A DNA stretch of 64,000 bases from Tardiphaga alba (GTDB lineage Bacteria > Pseudomonadota > Alphaproteobacteria > Rhizobiales > Xanthobacteraceae): positions 1,257,001 to 1,321,000 of the forward strand of contig NZ_CP036498.1 of assembly GCF_018279705.1 (NCBI RefSeq), written 5' to 3'. Positions 1 through 8,693 of the stretch are shown piece by piece (the stretch's first letter is position 1; each line of letters opens with the position of its first letter). Under the pieces are notes generated by a model. It had not been told where the DNA came from. It saw only the letters and a list, made by a program, of their open reading frames with translations, and ran no database searches. The position numbers and the translations under genes are program-made.

Positions 1-1
1 G

Positions 2-805
2 CTGCCGATCACATCGGCCAGCGCCCAGGGCTCGCCGATCCTTGGCGGCATCGCGGATATCAAGCGCACCTCCACCAATGCCGTGGTGTCGCAATACGAC
101 ATCCAGACCATGATCCAAATCTATGCGACGACCCAGGGCCGCGATCTCGGCTCGGTTTCCAACGACATCTATAAGGCCATTGAGGAAACCAAGGCCGAAC
201 TGCCACGTGGGTCCACCGTGGCGCTGCTCGGCCAGGTCGAGACCATGAACTCGTCCTTCGCGGGGCTGCTGTTCGGCCTGCTCGGTGCGGTCGTGCTGAT
301 CTACTTCCTGATCGTGGTGAACTTCCAGTCGTGGTCGGATCCGTTCGTGATCATCACCGCGCTACCGGCGGCACTTGCCGGTATCGTCTGGATGTTGTTC
401 ACCACGGAAACGACACTGTCGGTTCCCGCCCTCACCGGCGCGATCATGTGTATGGGCGTCGCTACCGCGAACTCCGTACTGGTGATATCCTTCGCCCGTG
501 AGCGTTATGCCGTGCATGGCGATCCCATCAAGGCGGCGCTGGAAGCCGGCTTTACCCGGTTCCGCCCGGTTCTGATGACGGCGCTGGCCATGATCATCGG
601 CATGGCGCCCATGGCTTTTGGCCTCGGCGAAGGCGGCGAGCAGAATGCGCCGCTTGGTCGCGCGGTCATTGGCGGCTTGATTTTTGCGACCATCGCTACA
701 TTGATGTTCGTGCCGGTCGTGTTCAGCCTTGTGCACAAAAAACAACAATCCGATCACCAGACTTCGGCCCATCCGGCCGCTTCGGAGCCTTCGCATGTCC
801 ACTGA
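2..805 (+). CDS. RND efflux transporter permease, C-terminal part (5' truncated by window)
   Basis: The reading frame is open from base 2, so only the last 267 residues of a roughly 1000-residue inner-membrane pump are present. The visible part covers the end of a periplasmic loop (the stretch ending in LLGQVETMNSSF) and then the last group of hydrophobic helices, which begins with the segment around FAGLLFGLLGAVVLIYFLIV. The segments RFRPVLMTALAMIIGMAPMA and PLGRAVIGGLIFATIATLMF are typical of the AcrB/MexB-type (HAE) family. Such pumps use the proton gradient to expel drugs or solvents through an adaptor and an outer-membrane channel. The adaptor gene follows directly, its start overlapping this stop by 11 bases, which indicates a transcriptional unit. 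The substrate cannot be told from the sequence. Confidence 0.93.
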   Translation: MPITSASAQGSPILGGIADIKRTSTNAVVSQYDIQTMIQIYATTQGRDLGSVSNDIYKAIEETKAELPRGSTVALLGQVETMNSSFAGLLFGLLGAVVLIYFLIVVNFQSWSDPFVIITALPAALAGIVWMLFTTETTLSVPALTGAIMCMGVATANSVLVISFARERYAVHGDPIKAALEAGFTRFRPVLMTALAMIIGMAPMAFGLGEGGEQNAPLGRAVIGGLIFATIATLMFVPVVFSLVHKKQQSDHQTSAHPAASEPSHVH

Positions 806-2018
806 GAAGACGCCCTCTGACCAGCAGACTGCCCCGGTCTCCCGCCGCAAGCTCGGCGTCGCCGGTGTGGTCGGCCTCGTCGTCGCTGGCAGCGTGGTCG
901 TCACCGGCATCATGGCCCGGGCCAAGACGGATACGGAACTCAAGACCTGGACGGCTGAGCAGGCGATTCCGACGGTCGCCGTGGCGCTGCCAGGCAGCCG
1001 GCCGTTGAAGCCCACCCTGGACCTTCCTGGCCGCCTGGAGGCCTATTCCCGCGCGCCGATCTTCGGTCGCGTCTCCGGCTATCTGAAGAGCTGGGATGCC
1101 GATATGGGCGCGCAGGTGAAGGCCGGGCAGGTGATCGCTGAAATCGATGCGCCTGATCTCGACCAGCAGCTGCTGCAGGCCCGCGCCGATCTCGTCAGTC
1201 AGCAGTCCAGCGCCAAGCTGTCCGAAGCCACGCTGAACCGCCGCAAGACGCTGGTGGCCTCGAATTTCGTCTCCGCCCAAGAGATCGACGAGCGCACCGC
1301 GGACCTCAACAACAAGCGCGCCGCCGTGAAGTCCGGCGAGGCCAATGTGCAGCGCCTCGAGGCGCTGGCCGACTACAAGAAGATCACCGTGCCCTTCGAC
1401 GGCATCGTCACCCAGCGCAATACCGATGTCGGTGCGCTGATCTCCGGCGGCACCGGCACGGGTGCTGCGATGTTCGTGATCTCCGACGTCAGCAAGCTGC
1501 GCGTTTATGTGGAAGTGCCGCAGAACTTTGCGCCCGCGGTCCAGATCGGCACCAAGGCGACCATCACCGTGCCGGATCACCCGAACGAGGTGTTCGAGGC
1601 CACGGTGGAAGCCTCCTCGCGCGCGGTGGATATCGGCTCCGGCACCACGCGCATGCAGCTTCGCCTCGACAATCCCGACGGCAAGCTGATGCCCGGCGGT
1701 TTCGCCAATGTGAAACTCGCGCTCACCGGCACCGCCGCGCCGCTGCATGTGCCGGCCAGCGCCCTGATCTTCGGCCAGAAGGGGCTTCGCGTCGCCACCG
1801 TGACGCCGGATGACCGCATCCTGTTCAAGAGCATCACCATCGCCCGCGACCTCGGCCGCGAGATCGAGATCGGCTCGGGTATCACCGCTGACGACCGCAT
1901 CGTCACCGCGCCGCCGGATGGCCTGAACGACGGCGACAAGGTCCGCGTCACCGGCGGCCCCGCTGCCAAGGACGGCAAGCCGACGGCGGAGACGGAGAAG
2001 AAGGAAGTGAAGGGGTAG
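795..2018 (+). CDS. Efflux RND transporter periplasmic adaptor subunit (MFP/HlyD family)
   Basis: This is the membrane fusion protein that links the RND permease to an outer-membrane channel. It has an N-terminal membrane anchor (VGVVGLVVAGSVVVTG-like segment near residues 27-45), a biotinyl-lipoyl half motif (GRVSGYLKSWDADMGAQVKAGQ), an alpha-helical hairpin, a second lipoyl half (ITVPFDGIVTQRNTDVGAL), then beta-barrel and membrane-proximal domains. The start at 795 gives 407 residues, normal for the family. It overlaps the permease stop, which suggests translational coupling; an earlier ATG at 729 would add a tail lying wholly inside the permease gene and is not favoured. No outer-membrane factor gene follows, because the next gene is convergent. 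Confidence 0.93.
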   Translation: MSTEKTPSDQQTAPVSRRKLGVAGVVGLVVAGSVVVTGIMARAKTDTELKTWTAEQAIPTVAVALPGSRPLKPTLDLPGRLEAYSRAPIFGRVSGYLKSWDADMGAQVKAGQVIAEIDAPDLDQQLLQARADLVSQQSSAKLSEATLNRRKTLVASNFVSAQEIDERTADLNNKRAAVKSGEANVQRLEALADYKKITVPFDGIVTQRNTDVGALISGGTGTGAAMFVISDVSKLRVYVEVPQNFAPAVQIGTKATITVPDHPNEVFEATVEASSRAVDIGSGTTRMQLRLDNPDGKLMPGGFANVKLALTGTAAPLHVPASALIFGQKGLRVATVTPDDRILFKSITIARDLGREIEIGSGITADDRIVTAPPDGLNDGDKVRVTGGPAAKDGKPTAETEKKEVKG

Positions 2019-2024
2019 GAGTGG

Positions 2025-2207
2025 TCTCCCTCCCCCAAGCCGCGTAGCGGCGCAGCGGGGAGGGTGGCGCGTAGCGCCGGGTGGGGTCTATCCCCACGTG
2101 ACGTCAGAGTGTGGGATAGACCCCACCCGTCTCGACGCTCGCTGAACGCTCACGTCGATCCACCCTCCCCGCTGCGCGCGGCTACGCCGCACTTGGGGAG
2201 GGAGAAG
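2025..2207. repeat. Dispersed palindromic element between convergent genes
   Basis: The left end TCTCCCTCCCCCAAG is mirrored by CTTGGGGAGGGAGA at the right end. Inner hairpin-forming parts include GGGTGGGGTCTATCCC against GGGATAGACCCCACCC. A diverged copy with the same ends lies at 57825-57999, again between two gene 3' ends. It very likely forms a cruciform in DNA or a long hairpin in RNA and may end transcription from both sides. It carries no gene. Confidence 0.75.
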
Positions 2208-2209
2208 AA

Positions 2210-3718
2210 CTACCCCACCTTCCACTCCAGCACCCCATCCCCTGCGGTGCTGACCTTGCCCTTCGCCCCCACCGGCGTCTTGTCCTGATCCATCAGCATC
2301 GCCAGCGTGCCCGCGTCATTGGCCGGCACCCTTGCCAGTGCTCGCTCATTTGCGGCCGTGCGAATAATCACCACGCCATGCTCGATCTCGCCGCCGCGGC
2401 CATAGATCACCGTAAAGCTCTCCACGGTGCCAATCCCCGACGCCTCGGTGACATAATTCGGCACCGGCCCGCGCGCACGGTCCGCTTCCGCCTGCACGTT
2501 GACGCTCTGCGCGATAGGCTCCGCGGGCATCTCCTTCGACACCACCAGCGCATGATGCTTGGTGACGAAGCCGCCTTGCGCATAGAGCAGGCCCGTCTTC
2601 GTGCCCGCGCGAATCTTGCGCACCATCGCGCAGGCGGCGTGCGCCATATAATCGTTCAGCGGCGCGCCGAAGAAGGTGAGGCCGCCCGCCACCGTCGGCA
2701 TCACGTCTGCGCCAAGGCCAAGCGTGCGCCGGGCCATCTTCGGCACGCAGGGGAAGCAGCTATAGAGCTCGATCGCATCGAACGCCTTGCCCGAGCCTCC
2801 GACCAGCGCCATCACGGCTTTCAGCACCGCATTCTGGGCGTGGCTCTCCACATACTGGTCACGGTCGAGATAATCGCGCGGCTCCTCCGCCGAAGCGCCG
2901 CCGACGATATGCACCATGCGATCTTCCGGCACGCCCGCCGCGCGCGCCTTGGCGAGGCTGGCGACGAGGATCGCCGATGACTGGTTCACCATCGGATTGG
3001 CGACCATCAGCTTCGTGTAGGGCCAGGCGATCAGACGGTTGTCCGCCGTCGGTGTGGTGATCTCGTCCGGCGTAAAGGCCGTCTTGTTCCACGCTTCCGG
3101 ATTGGTGGCGGCCACGCCGGCATAGCGCGACCAGAGCTCGCCGCTCTCGCGATGCGCCTCGCGTGGCGTCTGGCCCCAATGCGCGGCGGATGCGGCTTCA
3201 TAGAATGGATACACCGTCACCGGCTTGTTGACGCCGAGCTTCACCGCCATCGGCTTCTGATAGTTGGAACCACGCAGCGGCTCCGGCGCATCATGCGCAA
3301 ACGGCGTCCATGGCAGCTCGACTTTCGCGCGCTCGGCTTTGGTCGCCGTGCCTTGCGATTCCGCGCCGGTGATCGCGGCCACTTGGCTCTCGCCGCGCGC
3401 AATGCGCTGCGCTGCTTCATGGATGTAGCGGATCGGACTCTCGCCGCCGACCGGGCCGTAATAAGCGTGTTTTGGCGCGATACCGAGTTTCTCGCTGAGC
3501 TGCTTTTCCGGTGCCGTATAACGCCAGCTCAGAAAATTTACGATGTCGAGCGAGTCGATATCTTTCAACAGTTGGCCGCCCGCATCCTGCTCGGCGCGCT
3601 TCAGCGCTTCCATCATCAGGTCGAGCGGCTCGAGTCCTTGCGTCAGTTCCTTCGGGTGATCGGAGAACTCACCGACGCCGACGATGACGGGGATGCGATC
3701 TTCAGTTTGCTTGGTCAT
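2210..3718 (-). CDS. Thiolase-like acetyl-CoA acetyltransferase (SCP2 / TLP1 type)
   Basis: The 502-residue protein resembles the SCP2-type thiolase-like proteins annotated as acetyl-CoA acetyltransferase: an N-terminal IPVIVGVGEFSD strand, a VGGESPIRYIHEAAQRIARG segment, the central SCFPCVPKMARRTLGL segment, GGLTFFGAPLNDYMAHA, and a C-terminal beta-rich extension of about 90 residues typical of TLP1 proteins. Known thiolases cleave or join acyl-CoA thioesters in beta-oxidation. One point is odd: the place where classical thiolases hold the nucleophilic cysteine reads GGESP here, without a cysteine, so classical thiolysis is doubtful. The flavoprotein gene lies upstream on the same strand with a 17-base gap, so the two are probably co-transcribed. 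Function beyond acyl-CoA handling is uncertain. Confidence 0.85.
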   Translation of the reverse strand: MTKQTEDRIPVIVGVGEFSDHPKELTQGLEPLDLMMEALKRAEQDAGGQLLKDIDSLDIVNFLSWRYTAPEKQLSEKLGIAPKHAYYGPVGGESPIRYIHEAAQRIARGESQVAAITGAESQGTATKAERAKVELPWTPFAHDAPEPLRGSNYQKPMAVKLGVNKPVTVYPFYEAASAAHWGQTPREAHRESGELWSRYAGVAATNPEAWNKTAFTPDEITTPTADNRLIAWPYTKLMVANPMVNQSSAILVASLAKARAAGVPEDRMVHIVGGASAEEPRDYLDRDQYVESHAQNAVLKAVMALVGGSGKAFDAIELYSCFPCVPKMARRTLGLGADVMPTVAGGLTFFGAPLNDYMAHAACAMVRKIRAGTKTGLLYAQGGFVTKHHALVVSKEMPAEPIAQSVNVQAEADRARGPVPNYVTEASGIGTVESFTVIYGRGGEIEHGVVIIRTAANERALARVPANDAGTLAMLMDQDKTPVGAKGKVSTAGDGVLEWKVG

Positions 3719-3735
3719 TGTTATTGCTCTTGCCT

Positions 3736-4869
3736 TTATTCCGAAACCAGCACGGAGAGGTGCTCCGCCGCCTCGGCAAAGTCCTCCTTGAATTCCTGCA
3801 CAACTGCCCCCGCCGACCTGACGCTGTCAATCAGTCCGACGCCCTGGCCGACGAAATAGCTGACCAGATCACGCGCCTGCGCATTGCCGGCTGCAGCGGA
3901 ACGATCGATGGACGCGAAGGCGTCGCGGCTGATCAGGCTCTGCAGCGGCATCGGCAGCGCGCCGGGGCTGTCCGGCCCGCGATCCCACGCATCGGTCCAC
4001 ACCGAGCGGAGCTGCCGCGCCGGCTTGCCGGTGCGCCCCTTGGAGCGGATCGCGTCGCGCGATGACGCCGCAATCATCTTCTCGCGAAAGATCTCCGATG
4101 TCTCGGACTCGGTTGTCGCGAGCCACACCGAGCCGGTCCACGCACCGGCCGCGCCCATCGCCATGCATGCGGCCATCTGCTTGCCGGTCATGATGCCGCC
4201 CGCCGCCAGCACCGGCACACTGCGGATCGGCTTGATGGCCTTGATCACCTCCGGCACCAGCACCATGGTCGAGACCTCGCCGCAATGGCCGCCGGCCTCG
4301 GTGCCTTGCGCGACAAGAATATCGACGCCCGCGGCGACCTGGCGGATCGCATGTTCCTTCGCGCCGACCAGCGCGGCCACGGGCACGCCATGCGCCTTGC
4401 CCATCTCGATCATCGCTTTCGGCGGCACGCCGAGCGCATTGGCGATCAGGCGAATGGGATGCCGGAATGAGACATCGAGCAGCCGCAGTGCTGTCTCGCC
4501 ATCGAAAGGTTGCGGCTGATCGGCCGGGACTTCGGTGATCCTGAGATCCACGCCATATTTCTTCAGCAGAGTTTTCGTGAAATCACGATGCTCCGGCGTG
4601 ATGCGGCGTTCCAGCGATTTCCAGGTGACGTCCTTTTCGCCAGCGGTGGAAATGTTTTCCGGGATCAGCACATCGATGCCGTAAGGCTTGCCGTCGACAT
4701 GATCGTCGATCCATTTCAGCTCCTGCTCCAGCGTTTCCGGAGAATGTGCGGTGGCGCCGAGCACGCCAAAGCCGCCGGCACGGCTGACGGCGGCAACGAC
4801 ATCGCGGCAGTGGCTGAAAGCGAGCAAGGGAAATTCAATTCCCAACATACTGCAGATCGGGGATTTCAT
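3736..4869 (-). CDS. NAD(P)H-dependent flavin oxidoreductase / nitronate monooxygenase family
   Basis: This 377-residue FMN-dependent TIM-barrel protein belongs to the 2-nitropropane dioxygenase (NMO) family. Visible features are the N-terminal PLLAFSHCRDVVAAVSRAGG segment, a central AAGVDILVAQGTEAGGHCGE stretch that normally holds the FMN-phosphate loop and the active-site histidine, and the VPVLAAGGIMTG phosphate-binding segment. Members oxidise alkyl nitronates, act as NADH:quinone reductases or reduce enoyl substrates; which applies cannot be decided here. It lies just upstream of the thiolase-like gene and divergent to the Baeyer-Villiger monooxygenase, which suggests a shared role in ketone or acid breakdown. 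Confidence 0.88.
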   Translation of the reverse strand: MKSPICSMLGIEFPLLAFSHCRDVVAAVSRAGGFGVLGATAHSPETLEQELKWIDDHVDGKPYGIDVLIPENISTAGEKDVTWKSLERRITPEHRDFTKTLLKKYGVDLRITEVPADQPQPFDGETALRLLDVSFRHPIRLIANALGVPPKAMIEMGKAHGVPVAALVGAKEHAIRQVAAGVDILVAQGTEAGGHCGEVSTMVLVPEVIKAIKPIRSVPVLAAGGIMTGKQMAACMAMGAAGAWTGSVWLATTESETSEIFREKMIAASSRDAIRSKGRTGKPARQLRSVWTDAWDRGPDSPGALPMPLQSLISRDAFASIDRSAAAGNAQARDLVSYFVGQGVGLIDSVRSAGAVVQEFKEDFAEAAEHLSVLVSE

Positions 4870-5197
4870 GGCGTGGCTCCCAGAAACATCATTGAAGCCG
4901 CTTCATGTGGCGGCATTGCGTGAGAGAGGCTAGCGGAAGGGGGCGGGGACGCAAGAGGCGCCGTATTCTCAACTGTCATCACCCGCGAAAGCGGGTGATC
5001 CAGTACACGGCGGCAGCAGTGATGAAACTCGGCTGACGGTGTCTACTGGATCGCCCGCTTTCGCGGGCGATGACAACTGAGCTCATTCCGCCCCACAAAA
5101 TTCCACGCGTCAGCCTCCCGATTTCACCCTTGCGCTTTCACGCCCTACGGGAAATGCTGTCAGCAACAAGCAAAGCAAAAAATCCGGGAGTGAACTC
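4870..5197. other. Divergent intergenic region (NMO-type gene and BVMO gene)
   Basis: This 328-base gap separates two divergent genes, so both promoters must lie here. No protein-coding frame is convincing. Its middle holds a palindromic repeat (4974-5075). The last 100 bases before the monooxygenase are less GC-rich (AGCAAAGCAAAAAATCC) and end in CCGGGAGTGAACTC, where GGGAG is a plausible ribosome binding site. No operator could be assigned. Confidence 0.6.
4974..5075. repeat. Palindromic repeat in the divergent promoter region
   Basis: The outer arms TGTCATCACCCGCGAAAGCG and CGCTTTCGCGGGCGATGACA are near-perfect reverse complements. The inner arms GATCCAGTACAC and GTGTCTACTGGATC also pair, apart from a two-base bulge. 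The whole can fold into one long hairpin. It resembles the mobile-looking extragenic palindromes common in this bacterial group, but unlike the others in the window it lies between divergent genes. Confidence 0.75.
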
Positions 5198-6865
5198 ATG
5201 GCCGCAGCGCAGCCGCAATCCGTCCAAACCCGAAGCGCAAATGCACCGGCCGATGTGGTCGTGGTCGGTGCCGGATTTTCCGGGCTCTATCTCTTGCACA
5301 AGCTCCGCGGTCTCGGCCTCAGCGTCAAAGTCTTCGAGCAGGGCGGCGATGTCGGTGGCACCTGGTATTGGAATCGCTATCCCGGCGCGCGCTGCGATGT
5401 CGAGAGCATGCAGTATTCATTCTCTTTCGATGAGGAACTGCAGCAGACCTGGGACTGGAGCGAACGCTACGCACCACAGCCGGAAATTTTGCGTTATGCC
5501 GGCCATGTCGCCGAGCGCTACGACCTGCGCCGAGACATCACGTTCAACACGCGCGTCGAGTCAGCGGTTTTCGATGAGCGTAAAAATAGCTGGACGGTGA
5601 CGACATCGGATGGCGTCAGCACCAATGCGCAGCATGTCGTGCTCGCCACCGGCTGCCTGTCCAATGCGCGCTCGCCCGATTTCAAGGGCCTGAAGGATTT
5701 CAAGGGCAAGGTCTATCACACCGGAAGCTGGCCGCATGAGGAGGTGGATTTCACCGGCCTTCGCGTCGGCGTCATCGGTACCGGCTCATCCGCGATCCAG
5801 TCGATCCCGCTCATCGCCGATCAGGCCGATCAGCTTTACGTCTTTCAGCGTACCGCAAATTTCAGCGTGCCCGCGCGCAACGCCAAACTCACTGATGCCG
5901 AGCGTAAAGGCTTTCGCGATAACTACGCAGAAATCCGCCGCGTGGCGCGCGAGGAGATGAAGAACGGCATCTTTCAGCCTGTGCCGGATAGCGGTGCACT
6001 CGACGATTCCGAAGCGATACGCAGCGAGAAATACGAAGCACGCTGGACCTCGGGCGGCCTCACTTTCATGGGCGTCTACAACAATCTCGGTCTCGATCTC
6101 GCGGCGAATGATACGGCTGCCGGCTTCATCCGCGACAAGATCGCCGATATCGTCAAGGACCCGGAGACGGCACGTCTCCTGCAGCCGAACAGCCATCCCG
6201 TCGGCACCAAACGAATCTGCGTCGATACCGACTACTACACGACCTTCAACCGTCCGAATGTGAAACTGGTCGACATCAAGACCCATCCCATCGAGGAAGT
6301 CTTGCCCCATGCCGTGCGTACGGGCGGCAAGGATTATGAGGTGGATGCCCTCGTGCTTGCCACCGGCTTCGATGCGATGACTGGCTCGGTCGCCAAGATC
6401 GAGATTCGTGGCCGCAACGGCCAGACGCTGAACGACAAATGGGCGGAAGGGCCGCGCACCTATCTCGGCCTCATGAGCGCGGGCTTCCCGAACTTGTTCA
6501 TCATTACCGGCCCGGGCTCGCCGTCGGTGCTGTCGAACATGCTGGTGTCCATCGAGCAGCATGTGGACTGGATCACTGATTGCGTCTCAGCGATGCGCAA
6601 GCGTGGTGTGGAGACCATCGAAGCAACGCGCGCGGCCGAGGACAAATGGGTCGATCACGTCAATGAGGTCGCCGCCGCGACGCTCTATCCGCAGGCGAAT
6701 TCCTGGTACATGGGCGCCAACATCCCCGGCAAGCCCCGCATCTTCATGCCCTATATCGGCGGCGTCGGCGTTTACCGAAAAATCTGCGACGAGGTGGCGG
6801 CGAAGGGGTATGAGGGGTTTGAGATGGGAGTGGGCGAGGAGCAGCGGGAGAAGGCGAGCGCGTGA
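5198..6865 (+). CDS. Flavin-containing Baeyer-Villiger monooxygenase
   Basis: The 555-residue protein is of the cyclohexanone monooxygenase type, a soluble FAD- and NADPH-dependent enzyme that inserts oxygen next to a carbonyl and turns ketones into esters or lactones. It shows the FAD-binding GAGFSG at residues 24-29, the GGTWYWNRYPGARCDVES block typical of type I enzymes, the fingerprint FxGxxxHxxxW(P/D) at F168-H174-W178-P179, and the NADPH-binding GTGSSAIQ near residue 194. Length matches the family. It is preceded by a GGGAG site 12 bases before the ATG. Neighbours (SDR, enoyl-CoA hydratases, acyl-CoA dehydrogenase, thiolase-like protein) fit conversion of an alcohol or ketone to an acid that is then beta-oxidised. 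The true substrate is unknown. Confidence 0.93.
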   Translation: MAAAQPQSVQTRSANAPADVVVVGAGFSGLYLLHKLRGLGLSVKVFEQGGDVGGTWYWNRYPGARCDVESMQYSFSFDEELQQTWDWSERYAPQPEILRYAGHVAERYDLRRDITFNTRVESAVFDERKNSWTVTTSDGVSTNAQHVVLATGCLSNARSPDFKGLKDFKGKVYHTGSWPHEEVDFTGLRVGVIGTGSSAIQSIPLIADQADQLYVFQRTANFSVPARNAKLTDAERKGFRDNYAEIRRVAREEMKNGIFQPVPDSGALDDSEAIRSEKYEARWTSGGLTFMGVYNNLGLDLAANDTAAGFIRDKIADIVKDPETARLLQPNSHPVGTKRICVDTDYYTTFNRPNVKLVDIKTHPIEEVLPHAVRTGGKDYEVDALVLATGFDAMTGSVAKIEIRGRNGQTLNDKWAEGPRTYLGLMSAGFPNLFIITGPGSPSVLSNMLVSIEQHVDWITDCVSAMRKRGVETIEATRAAEDKWVDHVNEVAAATLYPQANSWYMGANIPGKPRIFMPYIGGVGVYRKICDEVAAKGYEGFEMGVGEEQREKASA

Positions 6866-6870
6866 TCACC

Positions 6871-6955
6871 GTCATTGCGAGGAGCGAAGCGACGAAGCAA
6901 TCCAGCAAGCCAAGTGAAGAAAGAACTGGATTGCTTCGCTGCGCTCGCAATGACG
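6871..6955. repeat. REP-like palindrome (GTCATTGCGAGGAGCGAAGC family), copy 1
   Basis: It starts GTCATTGCGAGGAGCGAAGC and ends with GCGCTCGCAATGACGA, with inner arms GAAGCAATCCAG and CTGGATTGCTTC. It forms one long stem and sits exactly between the 3' ends of the monooxygenase and the SDR gene. Related copies are at 10062, 38154 and 47881. Confidence 0.85.
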
Positions 6956-6956
6956 A

Positions 6957-7739
6957 CTAAAACGCCGTATAGCCGCCGTCGATCACGAACGTATCCGCGG
7001 TGTGATAGGACGACGCCTTGCTCATCAGGTAGACGGCGATGCCGCCGAAATCCGAGGGCTCGCCGAAGCGGCGCACGGGAATGCGCGGCATCACATTGGC
7101 GACGAACTTGTCATTGCCCATGATGCCCGCGGTCATGTCACTCTTGATCCAGCCCGGAAGGATCGCATTCGCGGTGACGCCCTGTCGCGCCAGTTCCACG
7201 GCCAGTGCGCGCACCAGCGCATTGATCGCCGCTTTGGTCGCCGCATAATGCTCGTTGCGCGCGGTGCCGAAGATCGAGGCGAGGCTCGATGTCGCCACCA
7301 GCCGGCCGAACTTGTCGCCGGCTTCGGCGCGTTCGGTCATGTGGCGCGCGGCCACCTGGAACGCGTGGAAGACGCCATCCAGATTGGTCGCGAACATGGT
7401 GCGCCATTGTTCTTCGGTGCGATCGATAAAATTGTGCCGTCCGCCGCCGCCGATGCCGGCATTGGCGAAGCAGCCATCGACGCGACCGAATGTCTTCAGC
7501 GTGGCGTCCATGGCTGACTTCACCGAGGCGGTATCGGTGACATCGCAGATCTGCGTTTGCACCTTTCCGGCGAGGCCGTCGAGACTCGCGGCGGCGGCCT
7601 TGTTCTTCTCGGCGTTGCGGCTCCAGATCGACACATTGCAGCCGGCCGCGGCCAGCGCCTGGGCGATGCCGAGACCGATACCACCATTGCCGCCGGTGAC
7701 GACGGCCACGCGGCCGGAGAGGTCGAAGATATTGCTCAT
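6957..7739 (-). CDS. SDR family NAD(P)-dependent oxidoreductase
   Basis: This classical short-chain dehydrogenase has 260 residues. The cofactor motif TGGNGGIG lies at 16-23, the catalytic serine is in LVATSSLAS, and the YAATKAA segment carries the catalytic tyrosine and lysine. The C-terminal part (ILPGWIKSDMT, VIDGGYTAF) is typical. These enzymes interconvert alcohols and ketones with NAD(P)H. Next to a Baeyer-Villiger monooxygenase, it could supply the ketone from a secondary alcohol; this is inference from context. The gene is convergent with the monooxygenase and divergent from the enoyl-CoA hydratase. Confidence 0.92.
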   Translation of the reverse strand: MSNIFDLSGRVAVVTGGNGGIGLGIAQALAAAGCNVSIWSRNAEKNKAAAASLDGLAGKVQTQICDVTDTASVKSAMDATLKTFGRVDGCFANAGIGGGGRHNFIDRTEEQWRTMFATNLDGVFHAFQVAARHMTERAEAGDKFGRLVATSSLASIFGTARNEHYAATKAAINALVRALAVELARQGVTANAILPGWIKSDMTAGIMGNDKFVANVMPRIPVRRFGEPSDFGGIAVYLMSKASSYHTADTFVIDGGYTAF

Positions 7740-7898
7740 CGGTGTTTCCTCGTCTGGCGCAGGTTAAGCCTGCATCCCTGGTTGATCAGCTTTCCAATCG
7801 GAAGCATGGACAAGCGCGTCCGAAAAATCAAATATGCTCGCCAGTATTCAATAGCTCCCACACCGCGGAATAAAGCGCGGGTCCATCGCGAGGAAACA

Positions 7899-8690
7899 AT
7901 GCAGTTCAAACACGTGACGCTCGATTTCGACGGCCAGGTCGCCATCCTCAAGCTCGATCATCAGGAGGTGATGAACGCCGTCTCCGTCGACATGCTCGGC
8001 GGTCTCGCCGAAGCGATGACGGAAATCGACGAGCGCCGCGACGATGTGCGCTGCCTGGTCATCACCGGCGCCGGCCGTGCGTTCTGCACCGGCGCCAATC
8101 TGCAGGGCCGCAACAATGGCGTGACGAAGCGCAACAGCGCCGGCGCAACGCTGGAGACAGCCTTCCATCCGTTCCTGCGCCGATTGCAGAACCTGCATTG
8201 CCCGATCATTACAGCAGTGAACGGACCGGCAGCCGGCGCCGGCATGAGCTTCGCGCTGATGGGCGATCTCATTCTGTGTGCAAAGTCGTCCTACTTCCTG
8301 CAGGCGTTCCGCCGCATCGGTCTGGTGCCGGATTGCGGTTCGACCTGGATCCTGCCGCGCCTGATCGGCAAGGCACGCTCGGTGGAACTGTCGCTGCTCG
8401 GCGAAAAGCTGCCAGCCGAAAAGGCGCTCGAATGGGGCCTCATCAATCGCGTCCATGACGATGCGGTGCTGATGGAAGAAGCGATGAAGCTCGCGCATGA
8501 TCTCGCCAATGGCCCGACATTGGCATTGTCGCTGATCCGCACGCTATATTGGGAGAGCCAGGACAATACGTTCGAGGATCAGATCAATCTCGAAGTGAAG
8601 TCGCAGCGCATCGCCGGCAATTCGCCAGACTTCAAGGAAGGCGTCACCGCCTTCCTCGAAAAGCGCCCCGCGAAATTCACGGGAAAATAA
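7899..8690 (+). CDS. Enoyl-CoA hydratase/isomerase family protein
   Basis: The 263-residue crotonase-fold protein binds CoA thioesters and hydrates or isomerises the double bond. Visible are the N-terminal DGQVAILKLDHQEVMNAVS, the oxyanion-hole segments RAFCTGANLQGR and NGPAAGAGMSFALMGDLI, and the C-terminal VTAFLEKRPAKF. The second catalytic region reads FRRIGLVPDCGSTWILPRLIG, as in PaaG-like enzymes. The ATG at 7899 is chosen because it fits the family N-terminus and follows GAGGAAACA; the frame is open further upstream. It begins a three-gene set with the phosphotransferase and a small DUF6285-like gene. Confidence 0.92.
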   Translation: MQFKHVTLDFDGQVAILKLDHQEVMNAVSVDMLGGLAEAMTEIDERRDDVRCLVITGAGRAFCTGANLQGRNNGVTKRNSAGATLETAFHPFLRRLQNLHCPIITAVNGPAAGAGMSFALMGDLILCAKSSYFLQAFRRIGLVPDCGSTWILPRLIGKARSVELSLLGEKLPAEKALEWGLINRVHDDAVLMEEAMKLAHDLANGPTLALSLIRTLYWESQDNTFEDQINLEVKSQRIAGNSPDFKEGVTAFLEKRPAKFTGK

Positions 8691-8693
8691 GTC

